The notes under the pieces were generated by a model, which was given only the letters and a program-made list of their open reading frames with translations, did no database searches and had not been told where the DNA came from. 54,597 nucleotides of DNA from Verrucomicrobiota bacterium (GTDB lineage: Bacteria > Verrucomicrobiota > Verrucomicrobiia > JABWAM01), in the NCBI GenBank assembly GCA_013288215.1, contig JABDCI010000008.1:1-54597 (forward strand), in the 5' to 3' direction. Made by a program: the position numbers and the translations under genes. Positions 9,874 through 18,680 of the stretch are shown here, piece after piece; position 1 is the stretch's first letter, and each line of letters starts with the position of its first letter.

Positions 9874-11978
9874 TGGGTATGGATTCAGCCGCACTGAACG
9901 TGGCTCAAGCCCTTGAAATCGCGCTCGAACACCACCGCAACGACCGGCTGAATGAAGCGGAGAAAATGTACCGCGAAATCCTGCAGGTTCAACCCAAACA
10001 TCCCGATGCCCTTCATCTGCTCGGAGTGATCCGCTATCAGCGTAACGAATACGAGACCGCCATCGATTTTTTTAAGCAAGCTATCGCGGTTAACGCCACC
10101 ATTCCGGACTTCCACCGACATTGCGGTCTGGCATGGCATGGACTTCGGAATTTTGAGCGCGCCATAGAATGCTATCGAAAAGCTCTCAAGCTAAATCCGA
10201 AATATGCCGAGACGCATAACAACCTTGGACACACCTATCGCGATTTGGGAAAACTCGACGAAGCCCGAGCTTGCTATGAAAAAGCCATTCGGTTGAAACC
10301 GGATTCTTATCAGGCCATCAATAATCTCGGAAATATTCATCAGTTTCAGGGGCGGCTTGAAAAAGCGGCGGAGTGCTACCAAAAGGCTCTCCTGATCGAA
10401 CCGAACTTCGCGGAGGGTTACAACAATCTCGGAAACATTCTTCTTTATCAGGGAAAGCCCAATGAAGCGCTGGAGCACTATCAAAAGGCGCTGAAGATCC
10501 ATCCGAACTATCCGGAAGCTCTCCTTAATATCGGGACTCGCTACAAGGACCGTGGCCAGCTTGCCGAAGCCATCCACTATTACAAAAAATCGTTAGAGCT
10601 CCACCCGAGGTTTGTCGGCGCTCACAGTAATCTCGGTGAGATTTTCAAAGAACAGGGACGTCTTCCAGAAGCCATCGAAAGTTTTGAACGCGCCATGGAA
10701 TGCGATCCTTCGTTTCATCAAGCTCATAGCAATCTGCTCTTCGTTCTCGGACATCATCCCGGAGTTCCACCGGAAGCGCTTTTAAAAGAACATATCGGCT
10801 GGGCACGACAACATGCAGACAAGTTCACGACATCCATTCCGCCTCATCGCAATGACGCTCATCCCAACCGTTGTCTTCGCATCGGTTACATTTCCGCCGA
10901 TTTCCGCAAACATGTCGTTGCCAGCAACCTTGAACCCATCCTAGCGGCCCACAACCATCAGGATTTCAAGATTTATTGTTATTCCAATGTTTTAAATCCG
11001 GATGATGTCACTGCGAGCATGCAAAAACTCGCGGATCGCTGGCGTTCCATTGTAGGGATGAGCGATGACAAGGTCGCGGCGCTCATTCGGGAGGACAAGA
11101 TCGACATCCTCATCGAACTCGCCGGCCATACTGCCAACAATCGGCTTCTTGTTTTCGCCCGCAAACCCGCTCCCGTGCAAGTGAGCTACCTCGGATATAC
11201 TGCCACGACAGGGCTTTCGACCATCGACTATCGGCTTACGGATGAATTCGGCGATCCATCTGGAATAACCGAGTGCTTTTACACTGAGAAAATGAAGCGC
11301 GTTCCGGGAAGTGCCATCTGTTATCAACCTCTCACCGAGAGCCCACCCGTTTCCGAATTGCCCGCTCTTGCCAACAACCATGTCACCTTCGGATCATTCA
11401 ATAATCTCACAAAGATCACCCCCGACGTCGTAGCGCTCTGGGCGCAGGTCCTTCAAATCGTGCCAACCGCGAAACTCCTGATGAAAAGCAAGGGATTGAA
11501 CGATGAGATGACACGTCGGATTTTCCTAGCGATGTTCGAACATCACGGGATCGATCCCTCGCGCCTCACGCTGATAGGATGGGAGGCATCTCTTCGCCAG
11601 CACGTGGAAGTTTACCATCGCGTCGACGTGGCACTCGATCCCTTCCCGTTCAATGGCGGCATTACGAGCTTCGAAGCGCTCTGGATGGGCGTCCCTGTTG
11701 TCACGTTGGAGGGAAAGACTTTCGTTTCAAGAATGGGTGTTCGCCTGCTGGAAGGAGTGAAATTCGGGGACCTGATCGCAAAAACTTCGGCCGATTATGT
11801 GCGGATCGCCTCTGAACTGGCGAAGAACCTGTCCCGGTTGCAGCAATTGAGGTTGGAGCTGCGCGACCGGATGCAGCATTCTCCGCTCATGGATGGCGCT
11901 CAGATCACTCGAAATATTGAAATGGTCTACCGCGACATTTGGACTCAATGGTGTGGGAGCCCATCGAGATCGACATAA
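9873..11978 (+). CDS. TPR-repeat O-linked GlcNAc transferase family protein, copy 2
   Basis: TGATG overlap with the aminotransferase stop; TPR array followed by the same OGT motifs as copy 1. Confidence 0.9.
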   Translation: MGMDSAALNVAQALEIALEHHRNDRLNEAEKMYREILQVQPKHPDALHLLGVIRYQRNEYETAIDFFKQAIAVNATIPDFHRHCGLAWHGLRNFERAIECYRKALKLNPKYAETHNNLGHTYRDLGKLDEARACYEKAIRLKPDSYQAINNLGNIHQFQGRLEKAAECYQKALLIEPNFAEGYNNLGNILLYQGKPNEALEHYQKALKIHPNYPEALLNIGTRYKDRGQLAEAIHYYKKSLELHPRFVGAHSNLGEIFKEQGRLPEAIESFERAMECDPSFHQAHSNLLFVLGHHPGVPPEALLKEHIGWARQHADKFTTSIPPHRNDAHPNRCLRIGYISADFRKHVVASNLEPILAAHNHQDFKIYCYSNVLNPDDVTASMQKLADRWRSIVGMSDDKVAALIREDKIDILIELAGHTANNRLLVFARKPAPVQVSYLGYTATTGLSTIDYRLTDEFGDPSGITECFYTEKMKRVPGSAICYQPLTESPPVSELPALANNHVTFGSFNNLTKITPDVVALWAQVLQIVPTAKLLMKSKGLNDEMTRRIFLAMFEHHGIDPSRLTLIGWEASLRQHVEVYHRVDVALDPFPFNGGITSFEALWMGVPVVTLEGKTFVSRMGVRLLEGVKFGDLIAKTSADYVRIASELAKNLSRLQQLRLELRDRMQHSPLMDGAQITRNIEMVYRDIWTQWCGSPSRST

Positions 11979-12043
11979 AGGACGAAAGATATGCCATATT
12001 TCGGAAAACTCGGGCGCAACGTTCGCCCTCTCCTTGTCATGCT

Positions 12044-12538
12044 CTACAAGGTTTTCCCATTTGAACTCCGCGCATTCGCATGTGTCATCGCAATAGCCAA
12101 GGCGTCCGCCGCGTCCGGTTCCGGTGTTTGACTGAGGCTCAGGAGAGCTCGCACCATGAATCCAATTTGTGATTTTTTTGCTCCGCCAAGACCGACAACG
12201 CTTTGTTTGACGCGGCGCGGGGCGTATTCGTAAATCTCAAGGCCGGCCTCCGCCGCTGCAAGGATTGCCGCACCTCGGGCCTGCCCCATGGTAATGGCCG
12301 TCTTCACGTTTTGCGCATAGATCAAGCCCTCGATGGCAACCACGGTGGGGGCGTAAGTTCGAATCAAACTGGCGATCTGCTCCCGGATCATGACAAGGCA
12401 TGCCGAAGGCAGCACGGAAGGCTTGTTGCGGATCACTCCAAACGCGGATGCGCGAAGCTGACTTCCTTCTGTCAGAAGAATGCCCCATCCCGTTCCTCTT
12501 AAGGAAGGATCGATGCCGAGAATAATCTGGCCGGGCAT
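12044..12538 (-). CDS. ruvC: Crossover junction endodeoxyribonuclease RuvC
   Basis: MPGQIILGIDPSLRGTGWGIL...VVAIEGLIYAQNVKTAITMGQARGAAILAAA...QSVVGLGGAKKSQI...DAADALAIAMTH. Confidence 0.95.
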   Translation of the reverse strand: MPGQIILGIDPSLRGTGWGILLTEGSQLRASAFGVIRNKPSVLPSACLVMIREQIASLIRTYAPTVVAIEGLIYAQNVKTAITMGQARGAAILAAAEAGLEIYEYAPRRVKQSVVGLGGAKKSQIGFMVRALLSLSQTPEPDAADALAIAMTHANARSSNGKTL

Positions 12539-12546
12539 GGAAACCT

Positions 12547-13116
12547 CTATCGCTTCAACTGCAGAAAATTCTTCAGGATCGTTTTTCCGTGCTGCGTCAG
12601 GATCGACTCCGGATGAAACTGAACCCCCCAAATAGGATGTTCTTTGTGACGCAATCCCATAATTTCCTTTTCATCGGTTTCCGCGGTGATCTTGAGACAA
12701 TCAGGAAACGTTTCGCGCTTCACAACAAGCGAATGATAGCGCGTGGCTTCAAACGGATTGGGCAATCCCTGAAACAAATCCTGGGAATCGTGCTGAATGA
12801 ACGACGTCTTTCCATGCATCATACGATAGTTCTGGATCACATTTCCGCCGAAAACATGGCCAATGCATTGATGGCCCAGGCAGACACCCAGGAGCGGGAC
12901 AGTGGGGCCGAAGGTCCGAATGATGTCATTGGAAAGGCCGGCTTCATTGGGCGAGCAAGGTCCTGGTGAAATCACAATACGCTCGGGTTTCATGGCATGG
13001 ATCTCATCGAGGGTAAGCTGATCGTTGCGTTTGACAGCCATTTCGCATCCCATTTCACCAAAATATTGGACCAAATTATAAGTAAAACTGTCGTAATTAT
13101 CGATGATGAGGAGCAT
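12547..13116 (-). CDS. pabA: Anthranilate/aminodeoxychorismate synthase glutamine amidotransferase
   Basis: [23 protein letters not shown]...[14 protein letters not shown]...[18 protein letters not shown]...[11 protein letters not shown]. Confidence 0.93.
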   Translation of the reverse strand: MLLIIDNYDSFTYNLVQYFGEMGCEMAVKRNDQLTLDEIHAMKPERIVISPGPCSPNEAGLSNDIIRTFGPTVPLLGVCLGHQCIGHVFGGNVIQNYRMMHGKTSFIQHDSQDLFQGLPNPFEATRYHSLVVKRETFPDCLKITAETDEKEIMGLRHKEHPIWGVQFHPESILTQHGKTILKNFLQLKR

Positions 13117-13227
13117 GGAAAATTAAATCGGTCGTGAAGCCCAGTTTAATTCAAGCAATCCTTTGATTCAAAAGGATAATGAGGGCTTTATCGAGCAGAC
13201 ACGACATGTTAGAACGAAGGCTGTCGC

Positions 13228-14310
13228 ATGCAACTGCACGAAAATCGCTTTTTCAAGTGTTTCAGCGACACCGGAGTCCAACGACTGCTCGCGCACGTTC
13301 ATGAAACATCGTTTCTTCATCCTACCATCCTGTTCGAAGAAGGACAGCCTTCAGACGGCGTCTTTCTCGTCCTCGAGGGAATTGTCCGCTTGAGCAAAAA
13401 CGCGGAAGGCCGTGGCCTCGTTGATATTGCAACGGTGCATGCGGGAGATTACTTCGGCGAATTAGGTGTGATCGATAGTTCGCCACGCAACGCACGCGCG
13501 GCATGTTATGGTCCGACGCGCCTCGCAGTGATCTCCAATACGCTCGTATTGGATACGCTCAATCAGGAACCCGTTAAGGCTTCGCTCAAGCTTTTCGGGA
13601 ATGTGCTGCAGCATTTACGGTCTGCGAATGAGCGCTTCATCACGGAAATTGCCAAGAAGGAAAAAATGCAGACGGTGGGGGAGATGGCCAGCAAGATCAT
13701 CCACGATTTCAAGACTCCCGTCGCCACGATCCAGCTCGCCACCACCTTGATTCTCAAAACAACACCCGATCCGGCCGTGCATGCGAAGTGCGACACCATC
13801 CAGCAGGAAACGTTTCAGATCGTCGCGATGGTTCAGGAATTGCTCGAATTCGCAAAGGGAGAATCGGCGTGCAAGCTGGAAGCCATTCCGGTAAGCCGCC
13901 TTTTCGAGAATTTTCGAACTTTGAACGAAGATCTCCTTGTGCAAAAGAAGGTGAAACTCACCATGCGGCCGATCGATGCTTCCATTCGAATCGATTTGCA
14001 CGCAATGCTTCGGGTCCTTCGAAACCTGATGAGCAATGCGCTAGAAGTCGTTCCTAAAGATGCCGGAGAGTTGTGGCTGGAAGCCTTTGACCGAGGATCT
14101 TTCATCGAAATTTCGTTCCGCGACAATGGACCTGGCATACCTGCAGCCATCCAGCACACCCTCTTCGATCCATTTGTTACCGTCGGGAAGAAGAATGGAA
14201 TTGGCCTCGGGTTGGCGATTGTCAAATCTGTGATCGAATCGCACCAAGGAGAAGTTTCTTTCGAGTCCAGCGGAAAGGGCGCATCCTTCCACATCCGCCT
14301 CAAGAAATAG
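13228..14310 (+). CDS. Cyclic-nucleotide-binding domain fused to histidine kinase
   Basis: CNB domain (LFEEGQPSDGVFLVLEGIVRLSK...GDYFGELGVIDSSPRNARA), H-box IIHDFKTPVATIQ, ATPase domain (DNGPGIP..., GIGLGLAIVKSVIESHQGEVSFES). Confidence 0.85.
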   Translation: MQLHENRFFKCFSDTGVQRLLAHVHETSFLHPTILFEEGQPSDGVFLVLEGIVRLSKNAEGRGLVDIATVHAGDYFGELGVIDSSPRNARAACYGPTRLAVISNTLVLDTLNQEPVKASLKLFGNVLQHLRSANERFITEIAKKEKMQTVGEMASKIIHDFKTPVATIQLATTLILKTTPDPAVHAKCDTIQQETFQIVAMVQELLEFAKGESACKLEAIPVSRLFENFRTLNEDLLVQKKVKLTMRPIDASIRIDLHAMLRVLRNLMSNALEVVPKDAGELWLEAFDRGSFIEISFRDNGPGIPAAIQHTLFDPFVTVGKKNGIGLGLAIVKSVIESHQGEVSFESSGKGASFHIRLKK

Positions 14311-14460
14311 CACGCGTCTTGCGGAAATGGACCCATTTTTTGAAAAACACCCCCTCATCGTCCCGACATGCTCCCTTGGGAAGGCATCCACGAATGCTAT
14401 TGACGAAAGCTCCCACTCGACGCATGTTAGAAGGGCATTGTTGACATCAACGAGGTTCAT

Positions 14461-14718
14461 TTGATGGATCCCGATCCTGTAACGCCTAAAAGCAAAGATT
14501 CGGGTAAGTGGGAAGAAAATCTTTTGCAGAAATCCGCCCTTTACAAGGAATTCCAGGCTGAACGCGAGGAAATCCTCAGGCATAAGTGGATCGAGAGCGA
14601 AAAAGCGGGGTATGACATCGGTTTTGAGCGTGCTCTGCTGGATTGGATCGTCCGTTTTCGCACCAACTGGCGTAAAAGCCGAAAAGGCCAAACCTCAACA
14701 CCCTCTTCACGTTCCTGA
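14461..14718 (+). CDS. Small conserved-looking hypothetical protein
   Basis: Intact 85-aa ORF (MDPDPVTPKSKDSGKWEENLLQKSALYKEFQAEREEIL...) filling the gap before pyrR. Confidence 0.55.
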   Translation: MMDPDPVTPKSKDSGKWEENLLQKSALYKEFQAEREEILRHKWIESEKAGYDIGFERALLDWIVRFRTNWRKSRKGQTSTPSSRS

Positions 14719-14738
14719 CAATTTTTTCCAACCTTGAA

Positions 14739-14758
14739 TTTGGTCCTGCGAGGCCAGA
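14739..14758 (+). promoter_or_regulatory. Putative PyrR-binding RNA hairpin in pyrR leader
   Basis: TTTGG-T-CC-TGCGA-GG-CCAGA: matches the recalled PyrR-site core UCCNGNGAGGY with bulged U and loop NGNGA; lies directly before SD (AAAGG) and ATG at 14765. Confidence 0.65.
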
Positions 14759-14764
14759 AAGGTT

Positions 14765-15319
14765 ATGACTGTTATCCTTAATTCCGAAGCCATGCAGCGC
14801 GCCCTCTCGCGCATGGCCCATGAAATCCTCGAGCATCACGACTCGATCGACCAGCTGGTCCTGATTGGTCTCCAAACCCGCGGCGTCTTTCTGGCGCGCC
14901 GCCTCGCCTGCAAGATCTTCGAAATCACGAATCGCGAGATTGCCGTGGGCACACTCGACATTTCCATGTACCGGGATGATCTGGATCTTCGTGGAAATCC
15001 CCCCATGGTCAAAAACACGGACATCTCGTTCGATCTCAACGCAAAACAGGTGGTGCTTGTCGACGATGTCCTTTTCACCGGCCGCTCGGCACGCGCCGCG
15101 ATGGACGCCATCTCCGACCTCGGGCGCCCCCAACGCATCCAGTTGGCCGTTCTCATCGACCGGGGGCACCGCGAGTTGCCAATCCGCGCCGACTACGTGG
15201 GGAAAAATGTGCCGACTTCGCGCAAAGAACGCATTCACGTGCGTTTGAAAGAAGAAGATGGCGAAGACCTCGTCACGCTTCAAAAAGAAGGATTTAAGCC
15301 AACAGCCGAGGATTCCTAA
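14765..15319 (+). CDS. pyrR: Bifunctional pyr operon regulator/uracil phosphoribosyltransferase PyrR
   Basis: [18 protein letters not shown]...[13 protein letters not shown]...[27 protein letters not shown]...[23 protein letters not shown]. Confidence 0.95.
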   Translation: MTVILNSEAMQRALSRMAHEILEHHDSIDQLVLIGLQTRGVFLARRLACKIFEITNREIAVGTLDISMYRDDLDLRGNPPMVKNTDISFDLNAKQVVLVDDVLFTGRSARAAMDAISDLGRPQRIQLAVLIDRGHRELPIRADYVGKNVPTSRKERIHVRLKEEDGEDLVTLQKEGFKPTAEDS

Positions 15320-15334
15320 CCGACATTTTTTTCT

Positions 15335-16273
15335 ATGCTCTGGACACGCAAACATCTACTCACGATCGAGGAGCTCAGTCCTGAGGAAATCACGCATATC
15401 ATCGATACCGCCGCCTCATTTAAGGAGGTCTCCACGCGCACGATCAAGAAAGTCCCGGCCCTTCGTGGCAAGACCGTCGTCAGCCTCTTCATGGAACCGA
15501 GTACGCGCACACGCGTCTCCTTCGAGCTCGCCGCCAAGCGGCTCTCTGCAGACACACTCAGTATTACCGCCCAGGCTTCGAGCATCACGAAGGGTGAGAC
15601 GCTGAAAGATACTGCGCGTAATATCGAGGCGATGAACGCGGACTTTGTCGTGTTGCGACATTCTGCTGCGGGGTCGCCGCGTTTCCTTGCAGAACGGCTC
15701 AATGCAAGCATCGTCAATGCCGGGGACGGCGCGCACGAACATCCCACGCAAGCCCTGCTCGATATCTTTACGATCCGTGAAAAACTTGGCAGAATTTCCG
15801 GCCTCAATGTCCTGATTCTCGGGGATATCCTCTTCAGCCGCGTGGCGCGATCGAATATCTGGGCTCTCACCAAGCTTGGCGCGAATGTCACGCTTTGCGG
15901 CCCAACCACGCTTGTCCCTGATATCTTCAAAGAACTCGGAGTCAAAATCACAACCAATCTTGATGATGCTTTAAGGGAAGCGGATGTGATCAATCTCCTG
16001 CGGATCCAACATGAACGCCAACGCAAAAGCTTCTTCCCTAACATCGGCGAATACAAACTGATGTTCGGCCTCAGCAACGAGCGATTCCTCATGACAAGAC
16101 CCGAAGTGCTTATCATGCATCCTGGACCGATCAACCGCGGCGTGGAAATCGCCAGTGAAGTGGCCGACTGCCCTCGCAGCGTCATTCTGGAGCAGGTCAC
16201 CAATGGTCTTGCGGTGCGCATGGCGGTCCTCTTTCTGCTCAACGGGGTTCAACCCGTCGCCACCGAGACTTGA
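15335..16273 (+). CDS. pyrB: Aspartate carbamoyltransferase catalytic subunit
   Basis: SLFMEPSTRTRVSFELAAKRL...VVLRHSAAGSPRF...GDGAHEHPTQALLDIFTI...IMHPGPINRGVEI. Confidence 0.95.
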   Translation: MLWTRKHLLTIEELSPEEITHIIDTAASFKEVSTRTIKKVPALRGKTVVSLFMEPSTRTRVSFELAAKRLSADTLSITAQASSITKGETLKDTARNIEAMNADFVVLRHSAAGSPRFLAERLNASIVNAGDGAHEHPTQALLDIFTIREKLGRISGLNVLILGDILFSRVARSNIWALTKLGANVTLCGPTTLVPDIFKELGVKITTNLDDALREADVINLLRIQHERQRKSFFPNIGEYKLMFGLSNERFLMTRPEVLIMHPGPINRGVEIASEVADCPRSVILEQVTNGLAVRMAVLFLLNGVQPVATET

Positions 16274-16286
16274 ACCATGACGTCCG

Positions 16287-16333
16287 TCTGGTTTTGAGGT
16301 TCGATCCAGCATTGACCGGAGACCAAAACCGGA
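16287..16333. other. Intergenic hairpin between pyrB and the phosphotransferase gene
   Basis: TCTGGTTTTG (16287-16296) pairs with CAAAACCGGA (16324-16333), 10 bp with one G-T pair. Confidence 0.45.
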
Positions 16334-16354
16334 GTTAGATGGAACAACGCTCGC

Positions 16355-17386
16355 ATGACCGTTCCCGCTTCGCCTTCCACTTCTTCCGTATTCTGTAATT
16401 CCGGGCTGAATGACCTCCTTCAGGCTGTTTCTGCACATTTTGACGAAACCGCTTCAGCAGACACCTTCGTCGGCGAATGGACGTGGCAAAAAATTAATCA
16501 TGGCGGATCGGATCGCGAATTTTACCGCGTCACGCATGATCAAGAAAAATGGATCGTGATGCACTACTCTCCCGTCCGCGAGGAGAATAGTTTGTACGCG
16601 GATATCGCGCAGTTTCTCCGCAAATCGCGCATCAATGTGCCAAAGCTCGTCCATCATGATGCCTCGAAAAATTTAATCATCCTCGAGGATCTGGGGGATC
16701 TCAGTCTTCACGCGGTCTTTCACCAGAACCCAACATCGCCCGGTATCGAAACGCTTTATTCAAAGGCGCTGGATCAAATCCATCTCCTTCACGCGCAATC
16801 TCAATCCCCGGTTAAAATGATGCCAGGGTTCGACGAGAAATTATACCGTTGGGAGCGCACCTATTTCCTCGATAATCTCGTGGAGCGCTTCGCCGGCATT
16901 ACCCTTTTGCCTGATGAACGCGCAGAGATCGAACTCGAATGCGAACAATTTGCCCGCGAACTTCTTAAGGAGCCTCTCTGTCTCATCCATCGTGACTTTC
17001 AATCGCAAAACCTCATGGTCCGAAATGACGAAATCTGGCTGATCGATTTTCAAGGCATGCGCTTCGGACATGCGGCCTATGACGTGGCTTCCCTCCTATA
17101 CGATCCCTATGTTGCGCTCTCTCCCCAGCAACGGCGCAATCTTTTGAAGCACTCTATCTCGATCGGCCAGCGCAACGACCGTTTCGAAGAAATATTTTAC
17201 CGCGCCGCAGCTCAACGCCTGATGCAGGCGCTAGGCGCCTACGGATTTCTCGGCCTCGTCAAAGGCAAACGGGCCTTTCTTCAGCATATCCCTCAAGGAC
17301 TTCACAACCTGATGGAAGCCTTCGCACAATTGGGGTCTTGTCCCCACACAGCACGTCTGCTCCGGCGAATCGAAAGCGGTAAATAA
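16355..17386 (+). CDS. APH-fold sugar/aminoglycoside phosphotransferase (AmgK-like)
   Basis: INVPKLVHHDASKNLIILEDLGDLSL...CLIHRDFQSQNLMVRNDEIWLIDFQGMRFGHAAYDVASLLYDPY. Confidence 0.8.
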   Translation: MTVPASPSTSSVFCNSGLNDLLQAVSAHFDETASADTFVGEWTWQKINHGGSDREFYRVTHDQEKWIVMHYSPVREENSLYADIAQFLRKSRINVPKLVHHDASKNLIILEDLGDLSLHAVFHQNPTSPGIETLYSKALDQIHLLHAQSQSPVKMMPGFDEKLYRWERTYFLDNLVERFAGITLLPDERAEIELECEQFARELLKEPLCLIHRDFQSQNLMVRNDEIWLIDFQGMRFGHAAYDVASLLYDPYVALSPQQRRNLLKHSISIGQRNDRFEEIFYRAAAQRLMQALGAYGFLGLVKGKRAFLQHIPQGLHNLMEAFAQLGSCPHTARLLRRIESGK

Positions 17387-17408
17387 TCCTTTCCTCTGAC
17401 GGCCACGT

Positions 17409-17597
17409 ATGGAACGTAGGACCTTTCAACTCGGAGATTGGATCATGAAGCAGGGAGAGCTCGGCTGCACGGCGGGCGTGATCGATGACAAACCGCGTTC
17501 TGCGTCGGTGCGCGCTTTAGAGACCACAGAAGTCGATTTGCGATTGGGCGCGGATAAGAGCCTCTATCAGTTTCAGGTAAAACTGAACACATGTTGA
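17409..17597 (+). pseudogene. Internally deleted cyclic-nucleotide-binding domain remnant
   Basis: 62-aa ORF joins a CNB start-like segment (FQLGDWIMKQGELGCTA) to a CNB phosphate-cassette-like segment (GVIDDKPRSASVRALETTEV) without the strands between. Confidence 0.55.
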
Positions 17598-17641
17598 AAC
17601 GTTTTTGCCTTCTCCTCGCCTTTGGGCAACATTAATTCGCT

Positions 17642-18484
17642 ATGATCAAGACCATTCTACTCTGCATTGACGGATCGAAATATTCCGAGACAGCAACTCA
17701 CACAGCCATCTGGCTCGCGAAAACATTGAAAGTCCAGCTCCACGTCCTCAGTGTCGCGGATTCCCGCATGCTCGAAGGTCCCTGGCTCGCCGATCTTTCC
17801 GGCCTCACAGGCGTGCAGCCTTTCCAGGCGTTCGTTCCACAAATGCGGGAGATTTACGAAAAAAAAGCTCGTTCCGTGGTCGAAATCGCTGCCGCCCTCG
17901 CGCGCAAAGAAGACGTTTCATGCGAAACAGAGGTGCGGCAAGGCATTCTCGTCGATGAAATTTTGGATGCGGAGCGCAATGCGGAACTCGTCGTGATGGG
18001 CCAACGCGGCGAAGGATTTGAGGCTACGGGTGAATGGCTTGGTTCCAACGTGGAGCGTGTGGTTCGCAAATCGATCAAACCCTGTCTGGTGACCCCCTCG
18101 GAATTTCGTCCCATCAAAGGGATCCTTGCCGCTTATGACGGAAGCGAACATGCGAACCATGCCCTTTACATCGGCACCGAATTGGCCAAGGCATTGAAGT
18201 CAAAACTAGCCATCCTCGCCGTCGAGAGTTCCACCAACGAAGAAGAAAAGTCATGGGCGCTGAAAGAAGGCGTTGAAATCGCCTCGAAGCAGGGCGTCAA
18301 CGCCCTCCCCATGGCACTCCATGGTTCGCCCGAAGAAAAAATCCTCGAGGTCGCCGCGGCGCAACATTATGACCTGATCGTGATGGGCGCCTACGGCCAC
18401 ACGCGCCTGCGCGAGCTAGTCCTCGGCAGTGTGACAAGTCACGTCATCCGCAAAAGCTCTGTCGCCGTGCTCTTGGCAAGATGA
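17642..18484 (+). CDS. Universal stress protein, tandem UspA domains
   Basis: TILLCIDGSKYSETATHTAIWLA...LVVMGQRGEG...GILAAYDGSEHANHALYIG...LIVMGAYGHTRLRELVLGSVTSHVIRKSSVAVLLA. Confidence 0.92.
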   Translation: MIKTILLCIDGSKYSETATHTAIWLAKTLKVQLHVLSVADSRMLEGPWLADLSGLTGVQPFQAFVPQMREIYEKKARSVVEIAAALARKEDVSCETEVRQGILVDEILDAERNAELVVMGQRGEGFEATGEWLGSNVERVVRKSIKPCLVTPSEFRPIKGILAAYDGSEHANHALYIGTELAKALKSKLAILAVESSTNEEEKSWALKEGVEIASKQGVNALPMALHGSPEEKILEVAAAQHYDLIVMGAYGHTRLRELVLGSVTSHVIRKSSVAVLLAR

Positions 18485-18499
18485 CGAAGATGCCCGTTG

Positions 18500-18595
18500 C
18501 TACTTTTTCTTCTTCGTTTTGGAAGCTTGCTTCCTGCGCTTGAGGTAAGCTTTGCGGCGCTGACGTTTGATGCCCTTGTTGTATTGCTTGCTCAT
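18500..18595 (-). CDS. 31-aa highly basic peptide, function unknown
   Basis: MSKQYNKGIKRQRRKAYLKRRKQASKTKKKK, end of a longer ORF whose upstream part looks non-coding. Confidence 0.45.
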   Translation of the reverse strand: MSKQYNKGIKRQRRKAYLKRRKQASKTKKKK

Positions 18596-18680
18596 ATGGG
18601 GAGAAAGAAGACAGAAGTCGGAGGGAAGAAGCCAGAAGATTTTGCTCTTATACTCCAAGGGGCGTGCCGTCGCCGCCAAG

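Noticed and set aside
12012-12028. GGGCGCAACGTTCGCCC hairpin between OGT copy 2 and ruvC as bidirectional terminator
   Set aside because: 5-bp stem and no T-tract on either side; only suggestive
15316-16242. 308-aa minus-strand ORF opposite pyrB
   Set aside because: Shadow ORF with biased Ser/Arg composition
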